56,034 bases of DNA from Planctomycetaceae bacterium (lineage in GTDB: Bacteria; Planctomycetota; Planctomycetia; Pirellulales; Pirellulaceae), in NCBI GenBank assembly GCA_018658605.1, contig JABHUV010000370.1, positions 1 through 56,034 on the forward strand. Direction: 5' to 3'. A program made the position numbers and the translations under genes. Numbering within the stretch: position 1 is the first letter of the stretch; every line of letters starts with the position of its first letter. The notes under the pieces were generated by a model. It made no database searches and was not told the origin of the DNA. It saw only the letters and a list, made by a program, of their open reading frames with translations. Shown piece by piece: positions 26,852 through 36,529 of this stretch.

Positions 26852-29800
26852 TAGGCCTGCTTTTCTGACGAACGGCTCTGACTGGCCAGTTTAGCGTCTC
26901 TCTGTTCAGTATTCGACTCTGCTGGAACATGTAATGCTTGACTAATGGGGTCACTCGCTGAACGCGGTATTTCTACAAGCGAGAGGACTGCCGAATGTGT
27001 TTCGACAGGCTGAATTTCACCAGTACGCATTACGGGTGGTGAAAAATTTGGAGTCCGTAACAGGACATGCAAGAATTTAGCCAATCCAATTAAGACGATT
27101 CCTCCCAAAGATGCTTGAATAATCAGTAACACCAGTTCCGGAATCCAAACCGCAGCGGTTGTCAGAACGCCGCCTAGGACCATCAACGTTGCTGGGTGGT
27201 GCAACCACCCCACAAACAAGACAACCATCCCAACCACCAACACAATCGCCGAAACAACTAACAATAAAGTCCATCGTTGAAAGCTCGTAACCTCAAAGGA
27301 AGGTACGGTACCAACCGATGAAAACACATATTGATTGACGCTGCCGGTTGTCATCCGCTGTTGCTCAACACCTATCCATTGCTCTAGAGATTGTTGATCC
27401 AATGCTGCAAATCGACTCCACCATAACCCTGTCCATTTCCATTCGTATTCTGCTGTCATCGTCGCTGGCGAGTTAAATAAGTGGCGATCCCCAGGCATAA
27501 TTAACTGCCAATATATTCGACCACTATTGCGAACTCCCACAATCTCGGGCAAGGCGACTCGAAAGTGATGAGAATCTATTGTAGTCCGCGTATACCAGGC
27601 TTCAATTCGGTACTCTGCTTCTACGCGTTGGGACGATAATCGCACAATCAACTGTCGGTCTCGATTAGGTACTACTTGGTCGAGTGGCACCCGTTGGCCA
27701 TTAATGGCCACAACCAAACTCGCGACATCGAACGAAATATCTTCCGGTAGCTGTAAACGCACAAAAACATCATTTGTACGAATTAGCATGGCAATCCGCT
27801 CGCGACTTCCTTTGGCTGTCAAAATAGTCTGAACCCAGTATCGCTGCAATTCTGTTGTGTTGAGCGTTGCATCACGTCGTAAACGCATCGCAATTGGCAC
27901 TTCAGCAGTCTCAACGGTCGCAAAAAGATTTAGCAAATCGGCCGCGCTGCCAGATTGCGATTCCCGATCAAGTTGCCAATCTTTACCTACACGCTGACAG
28001 TGAAATACATCTTGAGTTTCAACGGTCACGGAATTACGAACCAATTGAGTCGTTGCTTGCTGTACAGGCATAATTAACTGGAAATTGACCGTCTGCGATT
28101 CATCACTCAACAATTGAGGTAACTCTTGTTGATAAAGCAATACAATCCGAACCTGCCCTCGATGCTCGGATTGCAAATCGATTGCAACTACAGGTTCCTC
28201 TGGTACGTCTGTATCACTTCCTAAACCCACAGAATTCGTGATAACTGACCACGGCAAAGCTTTTTGACTTACTGTCGTTTGCTCTTCAGAATCCACTGCG
28301 GTTGTTTCCATAAAAACACGTAGCGTCTTGTTAGTGCGAACAATCTCAGGAATCTCCAGCACAATCTGACGGATACCTTCATAGTCAACTTGATAGTCTA
28401 AAGTTTGTTGAAAACTCGCGAATTGGTCATCCAAGCGAATGACGCTACTCGAAGACACAAGTAAACTTCGTTGCCGAATTCGCATCGAACCACGAAACTC
28501 TAGCGAATCTTGTGCGGCATGTTCTGGGGATGCATGATATACCAAGGGGGTTTGGCCACTATCAATATTCTCAAAGGCCTCTAAATCTTGACGCGTTCCA
28601 ATCACTAACCCTTTCATTTTAGGAAGTTGAGGAGTCATCTCGACATTATCCGCTGCCTGCACAGCAACTATCGCTAAGGAACGCTTAACGGTCGCCGATG
28701 CACCGCCCATTGCCTTAATCTTTGGTGTCGTTAGCGTAATGGGGATATCTTGTTGTTGCACTGCACCGTCGGTCAATCGCCGCGCCCGAATTACAACAAC
28801 CAACTCGCCAACCGCATCATCCCCCAATGTTGACACTGAAAAACCAACTTGACCATCACTAGCTTGAAAATCTACTAACGTGGAAGACTCACCTTGTCGC
28901 TGAAATACTTGATCAAACTCCCAACCCGGATGTTCAATTGATAAATCATATTCGCCGTTACCAACATACTGGCAATGCAATTCAATTTCTAATCGAACCT
29001 CCGTAGCTGCCACTTTGAAATAATGTTGTGGTTCGATCTGCAATTGTGTGACCTGAGGTCGAATCGTGCCTACCACCGTATATGAAAGATTGTAGTACTC
29101 GAAAAATGCCATATTTGAGCGACTGCCAATACCTATTGTGGTATCTTGGGTCGCCGGATTTTTGCGGCGCACATCGCCGCTGATGTGCCACCATAAAGCC
29201 CAATTAACATCGCTTGAAATAAACACGGACCCAGATTGTTTAACGGTATCAAGTACTTCAAAGCCGGTGAACGTCACCATACTTTCGTTGGCATCTCCAA
29301 AAACTGAGCCAGAGGGGTCTGAGTTGACTGCCGAGGCAGTCGGTTGATAAATTGCTTGCAACGCAACAGTTGTTTGAGCAACCGGCTTATTCATCACCAC
29401 TAACAGTCGCTGTCGTACTCCCAACGGATCACCTGTTGGCGACACCTGACTTCCGGATACCGTAATACGGTATTCTCCTGTTGGGGTGTTCACCCACTGC
29501 ATCGACGGTGGTAACAACACTTCAAAGCTCGTTACATTCGCACCCAACCCATCAATGCTAATGTCCACTTCGGCAGACATGTTTTTTCTTCCTAAGACAT
29601 TATATCGAGTGGCCACTGTCGCCTGATACCGAGTCGTAACTGGACTGTTAACCTGATTATTCGCACTCCAACTGATTTGCAAATCCCCACCTTGAAAATC
29701 AAAGGAAAATTCAGTGGTATTCCCCGGTCCGGGTTTCGTTTGTACTGCGATTTCCGGAGGGGAGAATTGCGCCTTGGACAACGGCACCAAGAGTGAATTA

Positions 29801-30411
29801 AAATGACCACGCGCTAATGGAGTGTCTAACTGTAACTGAGTGATTTGCCCAGCCTTACGCAGTGGGCGAATGATATCTAGGGTAAGTGTGTGAACACTGT
29901 CAGCAACCCCTCGAAACCAGCCAACATGTCCGTCTTGCTCGTCCCACGTAACAAAGAACGAACCGTTACCTACATAGTGAGGTGCCGTCCGCATTACACT
30001 TTGACTTAAATGTAATGGCACTCGAGTCCATTGATCACTGACGTCTCGAACAATTCGGATACGATAGGCAACCGATAACAAAGCGTGCGTTTGTGTGGCA
30101 TGACCACTGAAAGTGGTATCTTCAATCGTATAGGGAGGTGGAGTGTCGGGAGTGTCAATCTGATTCTGTTGATTGTACATTCGCAAATACTCTTCGAGCA
30201 TTAAGTTCGTCGCAACCTTGACGAATTTTCCGTTTTTGTCCTTTAACAGAAAGATTTCCGTTGGCGCTTTGCGTACCGCTCCGCCTAAGCTCGGCGTCTC
30301 GACGCCGGCGGGTTCTTCATCCTGACCACGCACCGTGTCAAACGCGACGCAAGACAGAATGAGCAACACAGCCGTAATTAACGATCGTAATGGACTCGAT
30401 TTGGGCAACAT
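26851..30411 (-). CDS. Large exported membrane-anchored protein (1186 aa), unknown function
   Basis: A signal peptide covers about residues 1-29 (LITAVLLILSCVAFDTVRGQ). A short segment near 50-80 (IFLLKDKNGKFVKVATNLMLEEYLRMY) is recalled by a YVYLPEEFYQRM segment at the start of the second half of the neighbouring giant protein. A long beta-rich region follows, then three or four transmembrane helices at about 1047-1120 and a polar cytoplasmic tail of about 65 residues. No catalytic motif or named domain is recognised. First gene of a two-gene operon on the minus strand; its stop overlaps the start of the 2425-residue gene by one base. Probably one component of a planctomycete-specific envelope complex; function cannot be assigned. 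Confidence 0.75.
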   Translation of the reverse strand: MLPKSSPLRSLITAVLLILSCVAFDTVRGQDEEPAGVETPSLGGAVRKAPTEIFLLKDKNGKFVKVATNLMLEEYLRMYNQQNQIDTPDTPPPYTIEDTTFSGHATQTHALLSVAYRIRIVRDVSDQWTRVPLHLSQSVMRTAPHYVGNGSFFVTWDEQDGHVGWFRGVADSVHTLTLDIIRPLRKAGQITQLQLDTPLARGHFNSLLVPLSKAQFSPPEIAVQTKPGPGNTTEFSFDFQGGDLQISWSANNQVNSPVTTRYQATVATRYNVLGRKNMSAEVDISIDGLGANVTSFEVLLPPSMQWVNTPTGEYRITVSGSQVSPTGDPLGVRQRLLVVMNKPVAQTTVALQAIYQPTASAVNSDPSGSVFGDANESMVTFTGFEVLDTVKQSGSVFISSDVNWALWWHISGDVRRKNPATQDTTIGIGSRSNMAFFEYYNLSYTVVGTIRPQVTQLQIEPQHYFKVAATEVRLEIELHCQYVGNGEYDLSIEHPGWEFDQVFQRQGESSTLVDFQASDGQVGFSVSTLGDDAVGELVVVIRARRLTDGAVQQQDIPITLTTPKIKAMGGASATVKRSLAIVAVQAADNVEMTPQLPKMKGLVIGTRQDLEAFENIDSGQTPLVYHASPEHAAQDSLEFRGSMRIRQRSLLVSSSSVIRLDDQFASFQQTLDYQVDYEGIRQIVLEIPEIVRTNKTLRVFMETTAVDSEEQTTVSQKALPWSVITNSVGLGSDTDVPEEPVVAIDLQSEHRGQVRIVLLYQQELPQLLSDESQTVNFQLIMPVQQATTQLVRNSVTVETQDVFHCQRVGKDWQLDRESQSGSAADLLNLFATVETAEVPIAMRLRRDATLNTTELQRYWVQTILTAKGSRERIAMLIRTNDVFVRLQLPEDISFDVASLVVAINGQRVPLDQVVPNRDRQLIVRLSSQRVEAEYRIEAWYTRTTIDSHHFRVALPEIVGVRNSGRIYWQLIMPGDRHLFNSPATMTAEYEWKWTGLWWSRFAALDQQSLEQWIGVEQQRMTTGSVNQYVFSSVGTVPSFEVTSFQRWTLLLVVSAIVLVVGMVVLFVGWLHHPATLMVLGGVLTTAAVWIPELVLLIIQASLGGIVLIGLAKFLHVLLRTPNFSPPVMRTGEIQPVETHSAVLSLVEIPRSASDPISQALHVPAESNTEQRDAKLASQSRSSEKQA

Positions 30412-30830
30412 ATGTAAACGGTCAGGGGACTAAATAGAATGGTTCCAGCTCGAAGGAGCTTTCTTCATTCTATCGCCCTGCAGGCTGTTTTCAATGTATT
30501 TCAGGACTAGTTATCCATATACAAGCCTCGGAAAACTGATTGGTTCAGATTATAGAGGTTACCTAAAACATCAACGATAATTTGGGGGGGATAGGTGGCA
30601 AATAGCGATTTATTTTTGTAGCACTAGTCAGTCCTAGCCGGAATGACAAAATGTCTCGCACTAGCCGGAAATAATCATTTTATTCCGAATAAATAATTGT
30701 CTGCAATCCGTTCCGATTACCCTGAACAAAACTAAGATTCTTACCGCAATACAAGGTTATTCTAAAATTTACATATGAGTTTTTCATCATCAAATGCAGG
30801 TACCATTCATAGTTTTTTCAATGTTAAAAC
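30412..30830. other. Long intergenic region before the giant-protein operon
   Basis: No coding region is seen. It should hold the promoter of the minus-strand giant operon. CTAGCCGGAA occurs twice as a direct repeat (30634-30643 and 30661-30670, 27 bases apart) with GCACTAG also repeated (30621, 30659), a possible regulator site. The remainder is AT-rich without clear structure. Confidence 0.5.
30634..30670. repeat. Direct repeat CTAGCCGGAA x2
   Basis: Two exact copies of CTAGCCGGAA start 27 bases apart, about 225-260 bases upstream of the 1186-residue gene. Spacing of about 2.5 helical turns is compatible with cooperative protein binding, though this is inference. Confidence 0.4.
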
Positions 30831-30858
30831 TGGACATCAGTATACTGTTTGGTATTAT
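30831..30858 (+). promoter_or_regulatory. Sigma70-like promoter of the structured RNA
   Basis: TGGACA (30831-30836), 16-base spacer, TATTAT (30853-30858) preceded by TGG, giving an extended -10 element. Each hexamer matches five of six consensus bases. Predicted start of transcription about 30865, immediately before the closing stem of the structured RNA. Confidence 0.55.
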
Positions 30859-30864
30859 CAAAGT

Positions 30865-31030
30865 AGATTCCATTGCCACACGACGCCTCTTTTTTGAGGC
30901 TGCGGTGTTCCCAGCCATTGCTTTTATCTTTAAAATTTTTGGCTTCCGCTGTTAAGTCACAGTGGCAATTGGCCTCTTCTCTGTTCCGGCCCCGTCGAGT
31001 CACTTTGGTGTCACGACGGGGTCTTTTTTT
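30865..31030 (+). ncRNA. Candidate structured small RNA or riboswitch-like leader
   Basis: A non-coding stretch with a promoter in front and an intrinsic terminator at its end, about 165 bases. Closing stem: CCATTGCCAC (30870-30879) with GTGGCAATTGG (30962-30972, one bulged T). Inside are a GCCTC-T6-GAGGC hairpin (30885-30900) and a nested hairpin made of GCGG/CCGC (30902-30905, 30946-30949), AGCCA/TGGCT (30913-30917, 30940-30944) and TTTTA/TAAAA (30922-30926, 30931-30935), giving a three-way junction. No SRP, RNase P, tmRNA or recognised riboswitch core is seen; 6S-like length but not a 6S fold. The terminator ends 39 bases before the next plus-strand ATG, so a leader/attenuator is the main alternative. 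Confidence 0.55.
30990..31030 (+). terminator. Strong intrinsic terminator
   Basis: CCCCGTCG (30990-30997) pairs with CGACGGGG (31014-31021), the stem continuing inward with mismatches to a CAC-TTTG-GTG tip, followed by TCTTTTTTT. No protein gene precedes it on the plus strand, so it must end the structured RNA transcript. Confidence 0.85.
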
Positions 31031-31068
31031 ACTCACTACCCACAGCTCTATTCTTACGTATCATCCTC

Positions 31069-31782
31069 ATGTGGACTATACAATCAAAAACAGCGCATCT
31101 TCAAAGTGCCAATCTAACAGCCAAAATTAATCTGGCATTTCCAAATCGGGGATTATCCGATGTAAACCTAAACTCGATAAATCTACCGCTCGCGCATACA
31201 CTCGCCATACAGCTGAGCAAACCTTCTTCCAATGAACTTGAAAAACAAGTCACTGCCCACACTCGTGAACGAGATTTGATTGCGACATATGATACGCAAG
31301 CAAATCAAGCAAATCATGCCGAAATCATGTGGCGATACATGACTTCCACAAACGAAACGTCATCTAAAGTAGGTGTTGAAGTCGTTACCACTTTGCAAAC
31401 TAACGAACTTTATCAACCTGCCATACTAACTTCACAGACTGCGCTCACGGCCGACAACTTTTTTACTTATTCGCCTGAAGGTACTTGGTTCAATAATGAA
31501 GCAAACGCACCGACGCCCAATACAATCGCCATTTTGTGTCATTTTAGCAACGGAGCTAGCTATCTAGAAATTGCACACCCAATGGACGCCCAAGGGTTCA
31601 CGCTCAATTGCAGTGGTGAGTCAACTGGCTGGGAATTCTTACTACTGGATCAGAAAATTGAAAAAGGTGTAATCCGTCGCGCCCGAATCCAAGGTTGGTG
31701 GTGCAGTGAATCCCTGACACAAGACGCCGCCAGCGAACTCATTGCAAACTTGGAAAGTTCGCCATTACCTCTCACGACCTAA
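31069..31782 (+). CDS. Hypothetical protein (237 aa)
   Basis: No family is recognised. The product is soluble, without signal peptide or membrane helix. The first third is rich in Asn, Leu and Thr (short NLxxxxINL-like periodicity), and the C-terminal half contains ILCHFSNGASYLEIAHP and a Trp-rich IQGWWCSESLT near the end. Base and codon use resemble neighbouring genes. The ATG at 31069 is the first in frame, with no obvious ribosome site; it comes 39 bases after the terminator of the structured RNA, whose readthrough could drive it. It converges on the DUF1501 gene, 36 bases apart. Confidence 0.6.
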   Translation: MWTIQSKTAHLQSANLTAKINLAFPNRGLSDVNLNSINLPLAHTLAIQLSKPSSNELEKQVTAHTRERDLIATYDTQANQANHAEIMWRYMTSTNETSSKVGVEVVTTLQTNELYQPAILTSQTALTADNFFTYSPEGTWFNNEANAPTPNTIAILCHFSNGASYLEIAHPMDAQGFTLNCSGESTGWEFLLLDQKIEKGVIRRARIQGWWCSESLTQDAASELIANLESSPLPLTT

Positions 31783-31818
31783 CCGTTAAAGCCATTAGCG
31801 TTCATTGGTGACCTCAGT

Positions 31819-33309
31819 TCAACCAATCAACTTCTCGACCACTTTACCACCTTGATCTGTCAACCTAACATCCAAACCCTTGAACGGATGCACTAGGCGA
31901 TGATGATCAAAGCCAAACAAGTGAAGAATCGTCGCGTGAAAATCGTTTACGTGAACAGCATCCTCAACAGGTGCCCAACCGATGTCGTCCGTTTTCCCCA
32001 CAACTTGACCACCTCGAATCCCTCCTCCGGCCATCCACAAACTGTATGCATAGGGATGATGATCTCGACCGCTATTCTGTTTACTACCGCCACGATTTTC
32101 ACCTAGCGGAGTGCGCCCAAATTCACCAGCACAAATAACCAACGTTTCATCTAGCAGGCCCCGTTGTTTGAGGTCCTTGACAAGTGCAGCAGCTGGTTGA
32201 TCTAGCATCGTTGCATTATAGGAAATCTCTTCATCGAGATTGCTATGGTGATCCCACGAAGCGTGCATCAACGTAACACAGCGCACGCCCCGTTCAATCA
32301 AACGCCTAGCCAGCAGGCAATTTTTGGAAAATTGTTGGTACACATTCGCCCCACCGCCGCGGAAGCTGTTTTTCTGTGGCTCTGCTCGGGTGACGCCATA
32401 CAAATCCAACGTTGCAGATGTTTCGCTGCTCAAATCTGTCAACTCCGGTGCGGCCTGCTGCATCCGGAATGCCAATTCATAAGCATTGATTCTACTAGCG
32501 ATTTCTGTATCGTTTTGTTTTTCCAGTCGCTCGCGATTAAGTTGATTGATTAAATCCAAAGAATCCTTTTGCATCCGCAAATCGTATCCACGTGGATTAT
32601 TGAGGTTCAGCACAGGCTCACCTTCACCGCGAAACACAACACCTTCATAAGTTGAAGGCAAAAACCCGCTGGTCCAATTGGAAACACCGCCCGAGCTACC
32701 ACGGCCTGCCGACAACACAACATAGGAAGGCAACTCCTTCGTTTCGCTACCCAATCCATAAGTCAACCACGAACCCAGACTTGGTCGGCCAAAACGAGGT
32801 ACGCCCGTAGTCATCATGAGTTGCGCGGGATGGTGATTAAATGCATCGGTATGCATCGATCGCACCAGAGCAATATCATTAGCACGGGACCCAATGTGTG
32901 GCAGCAAATCGCACAACTCCATTTGGCACTCACCATATTGATGGAACTTCCGCTTACTTCCCATCAAAATTGCGCTTTCCTTTTTGATAAACGCAAATCG
33001 AACCTTGTCGGTCAATTCCTTGGGTAGACTCTCCCCATTCTTTTCTACCAAAATTGGTTTAGGATCATACAAATCTACGTGACTCGGGGCGCCCGCCAAG
33101 AAAATGAAAATACAGCGTTTGGCAGTAGGCGCAAAATGGGAAGGTGCCCGTGACACAGCTCCGGGTGCCTCCGCCCCGACTGCTACTTCGTCGGCAAGTA
33201 ATTGAGATAACGCCAAGCCTCCCAACCCACTAGCTGTTGATGTGAAAAAATCACGGCGTGATTGCGATTCTATTGCCGCTCGGACTTTCATCGATTGCGT
33301 CTGTTGCAT
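31819..33309 (-). CDS. DUF1501 protein, Tat-exported
   Basis: Member of the DUF1501 family (alkaline-phosphatase/sulfatase-like fold), abundant in planctomycetes and nearly always paired with a PSCyt1/DUF1549/DUF1553 protein; biochemical role not established. A twin-arginine motif SRRDFF followed by a hydrophobic [16 protein letters not shown] marks Tat export. Typical segments: [54 protein letters not shown], and near the end [37 protein letters not shown]. Start: ATG 33309 (GGCGGGA upstream) puts the Tat motif at residue 17; an earlier ATG at 33378 overlaps the preceding gene by 23 bases and would give 519 residues. Confidence 0.9.
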   Translation of the reverse strand: [496 protein letters not shown]

Positions 33310-33355
33310 TTTTTCCCGCCGCACTTTTCTAACTCCCGGCACCGCTAACGCGATA

Positions 33356-36300
33356 CTATTCCTTAGTGATAAATTCATCGAGATTCAAAACAACTCTGCC
33401 CAACGTTACCCAAGCCGCCGCAGTGGATGTGGCTATCGTCTTAGGAAAGGACCGTTCACCAATAATTGCTTTCGCATTTTCTTGGTTTTCCGTTAGCTGA
33501 GACAATTGCCTCTCTAAATATTTGGCCACCGACTGATATTCGGAATCCGTAGGATAACGAGACAGACATGTCAAAAACAAGTACTCAATCCTAGCCCGTC
33601 GCAATAATTCAATCGGTTTGTCAGTACTACTGTCCACGGATACCTCGGTTAGTACGCGGAGAGCCAAGTGTTGAGCACACTCGTTAAACACTTGATCATT
33701 CCATAATGTAAGGGCCTGCAACGGCGTATTACTACGAGAACGCTGAGTGACACATTGCGTAGAATCGGGCGAGTCAAAGGTCATTAACATCGGGTAGGGG
33801 GAAGTCCTCTGAAAGAACGTATATAGCCCTCGACGGTATTTGTCGCCTCCTGAACTCGCACTCCATTTGGCGCTGTTTGCATAAGTCAACGATGCATATT
33901 CACTTGGTTGAGGAGGCTTAACACTCGGGCCGCCAATGCGATGACTTAGTAATGCACTGGCATCCAGAGCTAAATCTCGCACAATCTCCGCCTCCACCCG
34001 CGCGCGGTGCTGTCGCGCCAGCCAACGGTTATCGGGATCACTTTCAATTAGATCCTTGCGAATCGCCGACTCTTGTCGATAAACACTACTGGTCAATATC
34101 AGCCGATGAATATGCTTGAGACTCCAACCTTGAGTGCGGAATTCGTGGGCTAACCAATCCAATAATTCTGAATGAGATGGGAGTTCACCTTGTTTTCCAA
34201 AATCATCGCTCGTAGCAACCAATCCGTTGCCGAAATAGCGTTGCCAAATTCGATTAATTGTCACGCGCGCTGTGAGAGGATTATCCGGCGAGACCGTCCA
34301 CTGTGCTAAATCCAAACGATCCACTCGTTCCTCGCGAGGTATAACCGGAGGTAAAACCATAAACCCCAACGTCTCAACCGCTGAGCCCGGCGTGAGAAAA
34401 TTCCCTCGCAAATGGATATGACCCTGACGAGGCGTACTGATTTCCACAACACTTTGAGCTTTTGTTGCAGGCACCTTCGGCGCTTGCGCCGCATGTTCCC
34501 GCTCTGCTTTGACCACCGTGAGATACCCCGCATCACGTTTCTTGAAATATTCCATAATTACTTGCTGCTGTTTTGCGTTGCGTTCCATTGACTTGACAGT
34601 CAGCGCCGACACAACATCTGCAGGAGTCCCTTGTAGCGTTAAGTCACCGTCGTTTTCCGCAATAGAAACGCGGAAACGACCAATATTATGTGGCTGGGCA
34701 GCGGCATATTTCTGCTCTAACTGGATTTGCATTTCAACGCCCTCGGAAAACCGGAATCCGTCCGAAAACTGAAACAACGCTTGATGTGATTTTCCAAATT
34801 GAGGCATGATCGCCCATCCGTCATCGATGTCTGTGTTTACGGATTTTGCTATCTGCCAGTTTTGTTGTGAAAAATCAGCTTGGGTGCGTAGGATCGAAAC
34901 TTTTTGAAATTCGTCCTCTGTCCCAGCCCGACGAACTCCGGCCGTAACCATTGTGAGAACAAAATTTCCATTGTTGGCTCGACCCGGCCCTTTTTCTGGA
35001 AGCGAGTCATCCGGTAGGACTTCCAAGCGAAAACCTGAAATCCTTGGCATATTCATTGTAATGGTATAGACCTCTGAACTCACATTGGGACCTTCAGCCA
35101 GCCAAGAAGCATCAGGAAGCTTTTTGAATTTTGTACCATGCTTACTCGAAACAGCAACATTTGGGGGCACAACCCACGTGTGCCGCGATGCCCGCTCGTC
35201 AATCAGCCAGTTTTCTAATGCCACGGGCAACTCGTTGACCGTATATTGTTGTACGGCGTCCACAAACGGTTGGTGGCTTTGTTGAAAAACCTTTTCCGCT
35301 TCAGTGAATTTTAATCGTTCAATTGCAGTCGGCGCCGCAATGTCTTGTTCGTTAATATCATTGAAAAATGAATACAATTGATAATATTCGCGATGTGAGA
35401 TCGGATCATATTTGTGACTGTGACACTGAGAGCATCCGACCGTTAAACCCATCCAAATCGCTCCAAAAGTATTGGTACGATCCACTGTTTTCTTCACTCG
35501 ATCTTCTTCCTGATCCGTCCCCCCCTCGGTGTTATGCAGCGTATTACGATGAAAGCCAGTTGCAACCTTCATTTCTAGCGTCGTGTTTGGCAACAAGTCG
35601 CCTGCTAATTGCTCAACTGTAAACTGGTCAAACGGCATATCGGCATTGAGTGCATCGATAACCCAATCGCGATATCGCCAAGCATGAGGTCTGGGCCGAT
35701 CCTTTTCATATCCATCACTATCAGCATACCTCGCTAAGTCTAACCAGTGCCGCCCCCAGCGTTCACCGTAGTGGTTTGAAGCAAGTACGCGTTCCACAGC
35801 AATTCGATAGGCGTCCTCACGCGTGTCCGTGAGGAATTCACGGACCACATTGGGGGGCGGTAGTAGCCCTAAGACATCTAAATAAAGACGCCGCAGCAGA
35901 GTACTGCGACCAGCCTCTGCAGACGGCGTTATCCCTCGTTCTTCTAGGTCTGCTAATACAAACCTATCAATCGCTGTGCGTCCCCAACGCTCGTTTTTAA
36001 CCTTCGGTAACTTCGGTAATTGAATCGGTTGGAACGACCAATGCGTCGATGATTGGACAACGTCAGCTGCTTCCGGCCAGTTAGCCCCCTGTTGAATCCA
36101 TTGTCGAAAAAGGTCAATCTGCTGGTTTGTAAGCGGAGTGCCCTCGCCTTCCGGCGGCATTCGCCCGCGATCCTCGTCCAAGCCAGCAATCAACTGGAAC
36201 ATCAAACTATCTGCAGGACGTTGCTTAACTACAATCGGGCCACTATCACCGCCGGTAATCACGCTGTTGCGATGGTCGAGACGCAACCCGCCTTCTTGCT

Positions 36301-36472
36301 TATCTACCGCATGACAGGAATAACAACTTCTTTTTAGGATTGGCTGTATCGAATCTACGAAATCAACTTGGGCCTGATCATCCTGAGGGGCAGCTAAAAC
36401 ATTTAATATGTCTGTAAACCCAATGATAATTGCTAATAACAAACAAAGTCGCTTATCCATCGATGTATCCAA
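33356..36472 (-). CDS. PSCyt1/DUF1549/DUF1553 planctomycete cytochrome protein
   Basis: 1038-residue exported protein with signal peptide (about 1-27). PSCyt1 domain: one c-type haem site SCYSCH near residue 49-54 and a methionine-ligand segment RMPPEGEG near 105. DUF1549 follows (FVLADLEERGITPSAEAGRSTLLRRLYLDVLGLLPP near 171 and GRHWLDLARYADSDGYEKDRP near 240); the middle may hold a carbohydrate-binding-like beta region; DUF1553 is at the C-terminus (NPLTARVTINRIWQRYFGNGLV, and NTPLQALTLWNDQVF). The family has no proven function; planctomycete genomes hold many paralogues. It is upstream of and overlaps or nearly touches the DUF1501 gene, the usual pairing. A promoter-like pair (36530-36558) precedes it. 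Confidence 0.93.
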   Translation of the reverse strand: MDTSMDKRLCLLLAIIIGFTDILNVLAAPQDDQAQVDFVDSIQPILKRSCYSCHAVDKQEGGLRLDHRNSVITGGDSGPIVVKQRPADSLMFQLIAGLDEDRGRMPPEGEGTPLTNQQIDLFRQWIQQGANWPEAADVVQSSTHWSFQPIQLPKLPKVKNERWGRTAIDRFVLADLEERGITPSAEAGRSTLLRRLYLDVLGLLPPPNVVREFLTDTREDAYRIAVERVLASNHYGERWGRHWLDLARYADSDGYEKDRPRPHAWRYRDWVIDALNADMPFDQFTVEQLAGDLLPNTTLEMKVATGFHRNTLHNTEGGTDQEEDRVKKTVDRTNTFGAIWMGLTVGCSQCHSHKYDPISHREYYQLYSFFNDINEQDIAAPTAIERLKFTEAEKVFQQSHQPFVDAVQQYTVNELPVALENWLIDERASRHTWVVPPNVAVSSKHGTKFKKLPDASWLAEGPNVSSEVYTITMNMPRISGFRLEVLPDDSLPEKGPGRANNGNFVLTMVTAGVRRAGTEDEFQKVSILRTQADFSQQNWQIAKSVNTDIDDGWAIMPQFGKSHQALFQFSDGFRFSEGVEMQIQLEQKYAAAQPHNIGRFRVSIAENDGDLTLQGTPADVVSALTVKSMERNAKQQQVIMEYFKKRDAGYLTVVKAEREHAAQAPKVPATKAQSVVEISTPRQGHIHLRGNFLTPGSAVETLGFMVLPPVIPREERVDRLDLAQWTVSPDNPLTARVTINRIWQRYFGNGLVATSDDFGKQGELPSHSELLDWLAHEFRTQGWSLKHIHRLILTSSVYRQESAIRKDLIESDPDNRWLARQHRARVEAEIVRDLALDASALLSHRIGGPSVKPPQPSEYASLTYANSAKWSASSGGDKYRRGLYTFFQRTSPYPMLMTFDSPDSTQCVTQRSRSNTPLQALTLWNDQVFNECAQHLALRVLTEVSVDSSTDKPIELLRRARIEYLFLTCLSRYPTDSEYQSVAKYLERQLSQLTENQENAKAIIGERSFPKTIATSTAAAWVTLGRVVLNLDEFITKE

Positions 36473-36529
36473 ATCTCAAAACCAGAAATATCCTACTTTC
36501 TACGTTCACAAACATTTAAATCAATACTG

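Noticed and set aside
30865..31030. SRP 4.5S RNA or 6S RNA
   Set aside because: The conserved SRP tip sequence is absent on both strands, and the fold is a three-way junction rather than the long rod with central bubble of 6S RNA.
30824..31036. Minus-strand open frame of 70 codons rich in Lys/Arg
   Set aside because: It lies exactly across the promoter, stems and terminator of the structured RNA, has no ribosome site and no recognisable protein pattern; the base-paired structure explains the sequence better.
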